NCBI GenBank assembly: GCA_946902875.1 | Contig: OX336349.1 | Coordinates: 19,429,891-19,493,890 of the forward strand | Reading direction: 5' to 3' | Origin: Nematopogon swammerdamellus | Taxonomy: Eukaryota; Arthropoda; Insecta; Lepidoptera; Adelidae | Length of the DNA: 64,000 bases | Part shown: positions 25,401 through 37,400 of the stretch, piece after piece | How the letters are laid out: each line of letters opens with the position of its first letter | Position numbering within the stretch: the stretch's first letter is position 1 | Notes under the pieces: generated by a model | What the model was told of the DNA's origin: nothing | Database searches by the model: none | What the model saw: the letters and a program-made list of their open reading frames with translations, nothing else | Program-made: the position numbers and the translations under genes

Positions 25401-28400
25401 GTAATCGGTGTTGTGCTATAAGGACTCTGGCAAATTACAGCACAACACCGACCACCACGTTTAGCAAAGTATACGGACAAGACAACTATCAAGCAGCAAG
25501 TAAGGCACGAAGAACCCACCTGCTGCATGACTAGGTGGAAGGACTGCGCCAAGGTGATAAGTGGCTAGCCTGTCGCCCTTTAGCGCAGTATCTTGTCCTT
25601 ATCCCTTAGTCGCCTCTTACGACATGCACGGGGAGAGATGCAGTGGGGCTATTCTTTTTAAGTACCGGCCCCACACGGTACGGCAGCGCAAACTGTACCC
25701 TAATCACGAGATTACACCTACTACGCTACGCACGCTACACCGTGTTCTCCGCATCATTTTGTATGGAGAAACGGAGCAGCTCCTCTAGTGATAGATTTGC
25801 GAACTTCATTTCTCCATACAAAATGATGCGGAGAACACAGCGTAGCGTAGTAGGTGAAATCTCGTGATTAGGGTACTGACCTGACTAGAGGCGGTGAGGT
25901 GAGCAGGTAGGCGCCGTGCGCGTGGCGGCGCGCGCGCGACCACGGCACGGGCGGGCACGCGAGCGGCACCAGCGGCGCGAGCATGCGCAGCGCGGGCGTG
26001 GCTGCGCCGCGGCACAGCCGCGACAGCAGCGGGTGCGGCTTCACCTCCACCCGGCCCATCTGCCCGTACGAGCGGTGCACCTTGTATATCGCCGGGAGCT
26101 TCTTCCTGCGCACCAAACGTCACCATGAATTTTTTTTTTATGGAAACTGACACGTTTGGCTACATCACCTAAAACATCCGTGATGTCAGCCCATAACACC
26201 GGGTGAACTAGGTGCTATGTTAGTGCTTCCCTTCATTTCATGTCAGCTACACTGAACTGGACGGAAAACACGAACTATTTACTTAACCATTTCGACTGAC
26301 GTTTCGTTCAGTTCGGTGGTACCAACCCGGCCGGGATAAACCCTACCACCTAGTAAGGTAAGAAAGGGACCTACAGTTTTACGTGGAATCCGAACCACGG
26401 GGAGCCTCCAATGGTCGAGCGGTCACCCAACCAAGTACTGACCGCGCGGTCAGGGTTGCTTAACAACAGTCGACGGACCGCACCACTGAGCTTACGAGGC
26501 TGACAAGTGTAAAATTAACCTCACAATGTTCAAACAAGAAAAAAGCAGTGAGAGATCTAAATAAGCCAGAGCACCGTGAATGAAGCCGACACAAATTGTT
26601 GCTTATTTTGACCGCTGATTTAGGAAGAAGAAAAAAATTACAAGACTTTGTAATACTAATTTAAATATCCTAATAAATAAAGCGCAAAATGTGTCCGTGT
26701 GTGTTTTTTTTAGTGCGATACCAACTCCGCCCTACCACCTAGTAAGGTATCTACAGTGTAACGTGGAATCGAAACGATGGTTGGATGGGACATTGCCAGT
26801 GTACTCTTAAGAAATAAACATCAATAATAAGAGTGATAAGACACTGACTGCTTGGTAGACGTCTTGGTCTTGAACATGTTGACGTCGATCTTGACGTCGT
26901 TGATCAGGATGTTGTAGAGGAACTTGCCAATGTTCTGGCACACGCTGCTCGGCCACGCAGTCTCCTCGTAGTCCTGCGTGCAATAATAAGAGTGATAACA
27001 CGCTGACTGCTTGGTAGACTTGGTCATGAACATGTTGACTCCGATCTTGGCGTTGTTGATCAGGATGTTGTAGAGGAACTTGCCAATGTTCTGGCACACG
27101 CTGCTCGACCAAGCCGTCTCCTCAAAAAGATTGGAGGTTGCACGCAAATGCTGCCTGGTTTATTATAGGTTTTGATGTTAACCATGGAAGTTGAAAGGGT
27201 AACGTAACACCAATTGCATACAATAAATAATAAAATAAAATTACCAGACAAGCTCCGTCCCTGTCGGTGTGCATTAGTGTCTGCCACACCTGGCGGGAGT
27301 TGAGTCTCGGGTCTAGCTGTGTGCCGCCCGCATACCACTCGCAGTACTTCCCGTACAGCTTGCGGATCTTTTCCAACACCCCGTTCTTGCGGTACTGCTC
27401 TATTTGATACCTGTCAATAAGAATTCAACCTTGAGAACACTTCCATGGAACTATAGGTCAGTCAGCGTGGAACATGAAATGCGGAAAAAATTGCAAAAAA
27501 ACCGGCCAAGTGCGAGTCGAACTCGCGCACCGAGGGTTCCGTATCGCCATGTCATGGTCAGCGCCACTCACGCCATCTATGGCGTGTTTTATGAAATGCT
27601 TCATATTAGTCAAAATTCATGATTAGTTAAAATGGTTCATACTGTTTTCGGTAGATGATACACTTTTTAGTTTCTTGTGAATTTTTTACATTTTCTTATT
27701 TTTATTACTTGTTATTTTATCCGTCATAATAACACATATTCTGTGAAAATTTCAATGCGCTACCTATTACGGTTCAAGAGATACAGCCCTCGGACAGCCC
27801 TCGAACAAACAGACAGACGGAGTAGGCTTAGTAATAGGGTCCCGTACGATGGATACAGAACCCTAAAGAAAATAGACACGAATAACATATAACAATTATG
27901 TATCAAAGTTTGACAATTAATTAATAAGTCCTTGTAGTCAGACTCTCAGCGAGATTGTTAAACTTGCTCTAAATCTGTGTTTTCGATAGACTGTAAGCGG
28001 TGTTATTATGTGGCTAGTCACTAAATAGTTGTAACAATATGTATAACAAATACACCCTGCGAAGTTTCTTGCCGGTTCTTCTTCGTGGGTGTAATCGAAC
28101 CGGATAGAACAAATTGTGACAAGTTCGAGTGCAGTCTAACTGCCATATGAATGATCAATAAACCATACAATACAATATAGTGAATTGCGCATATACAGGG
28201 TATCCCAAAACTCAACGTCAAGCGGGAACCAAGGAGTAGGGCAGTTTATGACTACCCAGGGAAAAATATGAAAAAAAATCGGAGTCATTTGTTTTTTGTG
28301 ATATGAGCATTTTTTGGACAACATTTTTAGGTAGTACGACTACAAATTTGGAAATATAATTGTTCAAATTTTTATATTGGAAGCCTAAAATTCTGCTATT

Positions 28401-31400
28401 GATAACTATCCCAAATAAAACCAGAATGCCTGTAGTTTTACCACAAAAAATATTAAGTAAAATTTTTTTCTTATTTTTTCCTGGGTCGTTCTAAACTGTC
28501 AGCTGTAACGACCCAGTCAGGGACTGGGTCGTCCTAAACTGGTTTCCGCTTGACGTTGAGTTTTGGGACACGTTGTATGTCGACATGAGTGTGTTTGTGT
28601 GTGTTTGTGCGCTAGTAGCCAGGTTAATGGGTGGACATGGCACCTGTTGTAGACATGATGGCCGAGCTCCTGCTGCAGCAGCTTGATGGAGGGGCTGTAG
28701 GACTCGCTGCCGTCCGCCAGCCGCCGCACCTCGCCCATCATCAGATCCACCACCTCCTCCGGCTTCAAACATACACTATGCTAACTTCTGTTTACCTGGT
28801 CTTACTGTGTCGGTACAACTGTTAGCGGTGCGATCGGAAAACAATAGGAACCTGTCTTGAATGGGCTTTCGCTTGCAACAGATGACGCACAGACACGCAC
28901 ACAAGAAAGATCCTTGTGCTGACGGAATGTTTAAATAGATGAGGTGGAGGCGCTGCCAGTTTGAGTTAGAACATCTATACAATAATATAATATATTACAA
29001 ACATACAGCATATTAACATATCAGTCAGTCAGTCAGCGTGTAAGCGTCCACTGCTGGACATACGCCTCTCCGATTTTCCTCCAGTCCTCCCGGCCTTCAG
29101 CGATACGGAACCACTGCTTTCCGCCGACGTACTCTATGTCGTCCCACCTGGCGGGTGGTCTTCCCACACTCCGTTTTCCTGTCCACGGCCGCCAGTGTAG
29201 GGCACGGTTATAATCGTCGTTGTCTCTTCGACTGACGTGCCCAGCCCACTGCCACTTGAGCTTAGCCACCCGGTGTCCATATTAACATACTAAATAAGAA
29301 TACATAGACGCATAATTATTACTTCCAGAGGAAGTAATAGGCGCACTTAGTACAAACCAATTCAAAAATAGACTAGATAAATATCTAACAAATAAATCAT
29401 AATCTCAAAAAGAGTGCTCAAGAACGATAATAAAAAAACATATACATAATAATAAAAAAATTGAAAAATCTAAGATAATGACAAAAACAACCAATTTTAA
29501 CTGGATTTAGACGTATCAGCCTAGGCTACCTGTCTAAAATAAATAAATAAATAAAAAAAAAATTATATATGTATCGCAGACACGTGTACCTCAATAGCGG
29601 TGAGGTACGGGTAGAGGGTGATGGCGCTGTGCGACGCGTTGCTCTGGGAGCGCAGAGTGGAGAGGTTGCGCGTGAACGCCTCGCGTATCACCTCGCGCCA
29701 TTCACACCTCGCCGCCTCCAGTTTATTTCTCTATTCATAAATACACGATATAAGCCAAAATTATTTTTCATATCATCATAAGGATATTTGGACATAAAAC
29801 TTATGAAAGGACCACGCCTGAGATATCCTACTCATGAAAAAAGTAATAATTAAAATCGGTTGAGAATTGGCGGAGAAATCAAGTAACATACACACAAAAA
29901 GAAAAAAATATATAGGGTGTTACGATGACCATGTCATTAACTTCGGGAGGGTTACATAGACACCCAAATAAACACGTTACGCAAAAAAAAAATATATGTT
30001 TATAGTATTACTTTTCGAGAAATTTAACAAAACATGTTAGCTACCTAAACATTAACCTGTGTGTAACAGTAGGTAACTTGCATTGTACGGGGTCAATGAC
30101 CGTACTATGTTCAAACGCAGAACAGCTGTTTGTTGTAAGTAAGTCACAAGGTCACTATGATTGGTTTTTACAGCTACTTATTTGATTAAATTTTTTTGTT
30201 AGGAGAAAAAATGCTCCTATAAACATATGTTTTTTTCTTACGTAAAGTGTTTATTTCAGTGTGTATGTAACCCTCCCGAAGTTAATGACATGGTCAGCGA
30301 AACACCTTATACAGGGTGATTCAGGATAGGCAAGAGAAACTTCAGGAATAGAAAGTACTCATTATTAGAAGAAAAAAATCCTTATCACTCAAATCGAAAT
30401 TCCGTTGTTTTTTTTTCATACAAAACTTGGACATTGTAGTTGGACAGTGAGTCTTAAGAAAATTGGCAACGTTGCTGTCTAGGTCTAGGGAGTGCAATAA
30501 CCTACTCCAGTAACATTAATTTCTTTTGATGTCATTGAATTTTTAATGTTTGGAATTTACCTACAAGCAGTTCAATTCTACTAGTTAATATGCATCTGTG
30601 ATAAAATTTTTAGGTGTCCGTACTCGGATACGGAAGCTATTACTAAGGCTACACGGCTAGATGGCTACCGTCTGTGTGTCTGTCCGTCCGAGTGTTGAAT
30701 ATTTTTATCTCTTTGTATCTCTTGAACCGTATAATAGGTAGCATACATACATACATACATACCACACGCTGTATCCCGACAATCGGGGTAAGCAGAGTTA
30801 TCCGTTAACCGTCCAACAAATAATGATAAAACTATTTTCAACAAAAAGTACTATAAAATGACCGAATCTGGAAAAAAGTTACAGAGCTTTTCATCATCAA
30901 ATATGGCCCTCTTTTGAACCCTGAAGTTTCTCGTGCCTATGCTGAATCACCCTGTATATAGACGAATTGATAACCGCCTCCTTTTTGGAAGTCGATTTAA
31001 AAAGGACTAGCCGAGGCGCTCCTGTCAGCTGTCAAAACTAAACCCCACGGCAGTCGACGCCATCTGTTATGTATCTCATACATAATTTAACTATACTTAG
31101 GATAGGATGAACCTGTTATTTGTTATTCATTCATTATGCACTGTGTTATCCACTCTCAATGAACTGTCAAGAGGTTATAAAATTGTTTAAAACTTCTCTC
31201 ACATTGAGGGTTGTTTAAGTAATTTTTAGAAATCTCTCAACTTAAAGTCCCCATGGGGCTGACATAACGGAATACGGCTAAAGCCCCAAGATTAATTTTT
31301 AGTTTTTTTATAAAAAATAAGTTTTCAATCACCCACTTCCCGTTAACTGATTTTAATATTATGTGATATTACTAAAAAGAGTGAAATAAAAAAAGTTTAA

Positions 31401-34400
31401 GAAAAACATTGAATAAAGCCCCACTTTAATTAAGAATCCAAGATAATGACAAAAACAACAAATTTTAACTGGATTTAGAAGTATCAGCGAAAGCTGCCTG
31501 TCTAAAATAAATAAGTAAAATAAAATTTAAAAAAAACTTGACTTGACTTGGTACGTCATTTCCGTTTCTCAAATCTCACGTACGCCACCCTATAGCCACT
31601 TCATATAACGCGAAATATAAGAGACATTCTACGTGAACATAACAAACACGGCGGCGTACGTACGTAGAGTAGTACGGAGGGTGCGGGCGCTCCGCTCAGC
31701 TCGATGTTCTGCACCTCGATGTAGCCGCGCATCTCACTCTCCAGCTGCCGTTCCCCGCGCCTCCGCAGCTCACTCGCACTCAGGATCCCCTTCACCTGAT
31801 CACCCACCATTATACAGAGTATTCGAAGGTGTTGAACTAAGCTTGCGATGGCTTCACGAACATATCCGGGCCCATCGGCAGTAGAGGAGGGTATTAATCG
31901 AGGTCGGGACTAGCGAGTGGCCACTCTAAAATTCCCGCGCATGCTTCACGTTTCGGCTCGCATCAAGCCCTCGTCAGCTAGAGTGCGTTGACTAGGACGC
32001 GGGGAAACCACCAGTCTCGCTCTCGACCTCCCTCTCTCTACCTATCCATATTCTGTAGGATGCTTCCAGTGACGTTTTCGAAGCTCTCTCCATATACGAG
32101 CTTAGCGTCGATCTTGCCAGCCCTAGACACTTGAAGAGACTGTAGAGCGACTTCGCTGGTAGTCCTGGTAGTCCTAGTATTGAGTAGCATAAAGCCACGT
32201 ATTCACTAGTAAACAATGTTTCGTGAACAAGTTTCTGAAACACCATGTAGATGTTTACAGAAAAAATTGTTTCGGAGACTTCGCCGTCCACATCAGCCAG
32301 TTGTTTCGATTACGTCGCCTGAGGAGTTGTTGTTTGCTGCGTACATTTATTTACAAAAGACAAAACCATTTCGTCGTCCCACACTAGCACCATATTTATA
32401 AACAAGAAAAACACACGTCCACACTCGTAAAAACCTGTTGCGCAACTAGTGGCGAGCACAGAAACATTTGATAAACACATAGTGTTTACTGCAACATTAT
32501 TTTTTGTTTCAGAAACACGTAGATTTTGTTTCTGAAACAGTACTTATAAACAAATGTTTACTAGTGAATACGTAGCTTAACATTTCATTATTGTGGTCAA
32601 GCAACTGGTTGAAACCATCGACGAGCACCACTTTTCGATACGTTCGCCGTGCAGAAATGTTGCTGCATGATTTAGGCACCATGTAAAACTGAAGGTCCCT
32701 TCCCTTACGTCAGTCTGTATGCGTCCACTGCTGGACATACACCTCTCGAATTTTTGTCCAGTCCTCCCGGCCTTCAGCGGTACGAAACCACTCTGCTTTG
32801 CGTCGACATACTTGATGTCGTCGTCCCACCTGACGGTTGTCCCCCTTACACCAGGGGTCTCCAAGTTTCGTTTGTAGCCCCAAAAATTTATATTTATTCC
32901 CTGATTTCATCATTATTCAAGGAATAAACCTGGAGTACACCCAATAAACCACAGTCAAAATATCTTATTCATTTGGTTCATGTTTAGGCTCAGTTCGCTG
33001 TAACTGGCAAGAATACTAGGTATAAGCTGGCATGGCGCCTAGTTCCTGCATAAACATGGCGAAATGGGCTGATATTGACATGAAATGATTATTAATATCA
33101 ATTATATTTCATGTATTAATTTTTTTTATTTTTTTATTTGTAATTATATTTTTTCTTTATTTTCAAGTTTTTTTTACAAGTACATATTTATATTAATTTT
33201 ATATAATTATAAAATAAAATATCTATACAAAATTAACACAAACAGAGAAAAACATAAAACGGTATACTCGCCGGCGGCGGGAGGCGGGCCTCCAAGCACG
33301 CCGGCGGGGGCAGGCCGTGGCTACGGAGCTCTCCGAGACGACGCGAGACTAAGCTTCGAGCGGTAGGTGGTGGTACTAGACACGTAGGCCACCACCACCC
33401 CCATCTCGGAGAGCTCCGTATCCACCGGCTGCAGGGCGACGACACGCAGTCCTTTCATGAATCTTGATCCTCGTGCGTGCGCCGCCGTTGCGCACCGTAC
33501 CGCCACGCAATTATATTATTATTAATATGAAAATATTAAAAAAAATTAAAATTAAAGACAACTATGTAAAAAAAAAGTCCAGTCATTCCTGTGGCTTTTA
33601 GCATGTCTCCTCATCACATAAATTCATAATAACATTTACTAAAAAGACAGATAAACCCACCTCCGACGGTCTAGGAGTATCTTCCACCACATTATCCAGT
33701 TTCAGCCTCTCGAGAAGCGGGCAGACATAGTCCAAGTTGGGCGGAGTGTACTTGGGTTCGAACCCCGGCTCAAGTATCCTCACTGCCGACAGTGTGTGAT
33801 TTCTTTGGTCCGATAGGAATTTGCCCTTGTCCAGTAGGTCGTTCAGGGTCCAGCCCTGAAAGAAAATACATCAGCTAAACTGTCATAGACGAATTTTTTA
33901 ATTCGGATGAGTATTTTCGGAGATTACCTCCTACATCCAAAGTAACAAACTCTACCTCTTTAAAATATTAGTGTAGATGTAGATAAATGATTTAGAGTCT
34001 ATTGTTACCTTCCCTTTTTTTTTTTATTGATAGCGCGACATGTGGCATCGTTTCACCTACAAGTAGGTGTCTAACGATGCCCATGGACATTCTGTGATGC
34101 ACGGGGATTGCGAATGCCATGCCGGCCTGACAGGAGCCTTTTCACGCCCCTTTTGAAGAACCCCAGGTTGTACTTGGGAGGAAATAGATGGGCAGGGAGT
34201 GCGTTCCACATTTTCCCGGTTCTGTGAATAAAAGATCTACAGAACCGGTTGGTATCCGTGGTAGGTCGATTGAGTAGGGGTGCATCCCCTGCCCAGTACG
34301 CGTGGTGCGGAGGTGGAATGGGGACGCCGGAATCGCGTTAAACAGCTCCTCCGAACACTCCCCATGAAATAGACGATAGAACACACTTAGGGAGCCGACG

Positions 34401-37400
34401 TCCCTACGGAGTTGCAGTGGTTCTAAGTCGCGGGACACCGCAGGGTCACCCACCAGTCGCACGGCACGACGCTGGATTGAGTCTAGCGGCGCAAGCTGGT
34501 ATTTAGCTGAGCCGTCCCACAAGTGCGAGCAGTACTCCAAGCAGGACCTAACCTGTGTTTTATACAGCGTCAGTTTTTGGCCCGACGTGAAGTACCGCCG
34601 CACCTTGTTTAGTACGCCCAGCTTTTTCTGTGTATCCTGTGCTTCCCTGTGTATCTTATTTTTATATGTATATTTATCTATTTATTTGTATTTGTGTTTT
34701 ATTATCTGCTTAAATCATATATCTATATAATCTCTTTATTGGTTCTCTGCCACTGCACACTTTTCATGATAACCCAAAGGTTGGCTGGAGGAGAACGCCT
34801 AGGGGGTTAAGCTGTAACTTTTTCAAAAAAAAATTCAAGTCCAATAAATCTATTTTGATTTTTTATTTGAATTGTCAAATCAAATCAACTCGCCCTCCCG
34901 GAACTTCATGCACGTAAAAGAATAGCCCCACTGCATCTCTCCCCGTGCATGTCGTAAAAGGCGACTGAGAGATATGACTCCCTTCTTATATTACTGGGTG
35001 GTAGGGTTTAACCCACCCGGGTTGGTACCACCACAGTGAATGAAAGATCGGTCGAAACGGCTATGTAAATAGTTTGTGTTTTCCGTCCAGTTCAGTGTAG
35101 CCGGCACGATCGTACTACATGACATGGCACCTAGTTCACCTGGTGTTATAGGCTGACATCACGGATGTTGTAGGTGATGTAGCCAACCGTGTCAGTTTCA
35201 ATAAAAAAAAAAAGTATTTCCTATGACATATTACGTCACAGAGATCAAGCTATATTTTACGAGCTATAAATGCACTGACGTAATATGTATAGAAATTAAA
35301 AAATAATTACCATATTCTTCATCTCCCTCTCGTAGCCGCGCAGTCGTGTGAGCTTGTCGGTGAGCGTCGAGCGCTCTACGCACTGGAACACTGCGACGTA
35401 CGTCTGTATGTCTGTCTGCACGTTGTCCTCGCGCATGTACGACAGCAGCTCGCGCACGCGCGCGTAGTCACCCTGAACAAACAAAACTTAATCATCAAGA
35501 TATTATATTATTCATGTTTGAATGACTGGGTAACGTCTTCTGCGAATGAAATCAGCATGTGGTGAAAAAATTCTAAAGTGTTATGTGCAAGGTTTTGCAT
35601 TGGTGCCGGGCACCAAAAGTGACTGAAACAGAGGTCGACTTTCGGCATTAAAATACACGCTCTTTGAATATGGAGATAAGGCTTCAAATTATACAGTAGG
35701 GCCTCGATAATCCGGACCCCGATAGTCCAGTGATTTCATACTATAATCGGGACGCCTTGGTAATACGGCATCTTTGAATATGGAGATAAGGCTTAAAATT
35801 ATAAAGTAGGGCCTCCATAATCCGGACCCCGATAGTCCAGTGATTTTATACTATAATCGGGACGCCTTGGTAATACGGCATCTTTGAATATGGAGATAAG
35901 GCTTAAAATTATAAAGTAGGGCCTCCATAATCCGGACCCCGATAGTCCAGTGATTTTATACTATAATCGGGACGCCTTGGTAATACGGCATCTTTGAATA
36001 TGGAGATAAGGCTTAAAATTATAAAGTAGGGCCTCGATAATCCGGACCCCGATAGTCCAGTGATTTCATACTATAATCGGGGCGCCTTGGTAATACGGCA
36101 TCTTTGAATATGGAGATAAGGCTTAAAATTATAAAGTAGGGCCTCCATAATCCGGACCCCGATAGTCCAGTGATTTTATACTATAATCGGGACGCCTTGG
36201 TAATACGGCATCCTTGAATATGGAGATAAGGCTTAAAATTATAAAGTAGGGCCTCGATAATCCGGACCCCGATAGTCCAGTCATTTCATACTATAATCGG
36301 GACGCCTTGGTAATACGGCATAGCTTGGTTTTTTACTCGTCTGGATTATCATGGCCCTACTGTACTTCTAAAAAATGATATTTACCTTTATCATACATAA
36401 TATGAGTATAATTAAGCAGTATGGCCATATTCAAAGAGCGCATATGATTTCACAAGAATTGTATTGAATTGTAAATGCTTCCATGTGTATGTGTGTATTA
36501 CCTTCTCAGCGTAGCCCTGCAGAAGTATGTTGTACACTTTCGTGTCCTTTACTTGCGGATGTTCCGGGAGGCGTTTAGCTCGCGATCTGTAGTGGAGAAG
36601 GATTTGTCGAGCCTGGGCACAAAGAGAACACTATCATTACAAAATTGTCAGTTTGAAAGTCCAAAGATGCTCTAATTAAATCAGATATATGTATAATATT
36701 TTTAACTGACATCAGGGGGTGGTTCTATATGTGAAAATAAATAACTAATGCGGCAAAAAAAAAAATTTTAACAAAAATAAAATTTCTTTTTTCCATACAA
36801 ATTAGTACGCGTATATTTGATAATTTTTTTTAAACACTTTTCCGTTTATTATCAAAATTTTTTTTTTGTTCATTCATTTGTTCATTTCATTAGCAACACT
36901 TCAATGATTTTTTTAATCTCTAAAAACCTCGTGATGATGGTTTAATGAGTTCCGGAAAATTATCATTGTGAAAGTGTGAAAAATATGCAAATATTTTTTG
37001 TTACTATTGCAACTGAAGAACTATTCTTTATTTTAGTATTAGATTCAAAACGCTAGACCTTTCCAAACTCTCTACTGATGTACCTAAACATACCGTAATT
37101 TTGTAATTGTACCCTTAAAGCGGTAGGTACGGAAGATTTTCTATGGAATAATCTACAAATAGACTATGCCCGTCATGTAAGGAGTTCGTAGGCACGGCCA
37201 AACACTTGTTATGCGGATGCAAAATACTACTTGAGCGAGGCCAGTATTCCTACCGTCATGATAAAGTCCTCCAAATCATCAGAGAGGCCATCAACCTGTC
37301 AATTGCACGGACCAGGAAAGGGCAAACCAGTAGCGGCTTCCAGAAGGTCAACTTTGTGAAACCTGGAGCCAATAAGCTGCCCAAAGATAGGACTAAACCT

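Noticed and set aside
31210..31440. Small gene or MITE between elements in intron 10
   Set aside because: Only retroelement-tail-like sequence (GGGGCTGACATAACGGAATA) without clear termini or coding frame.
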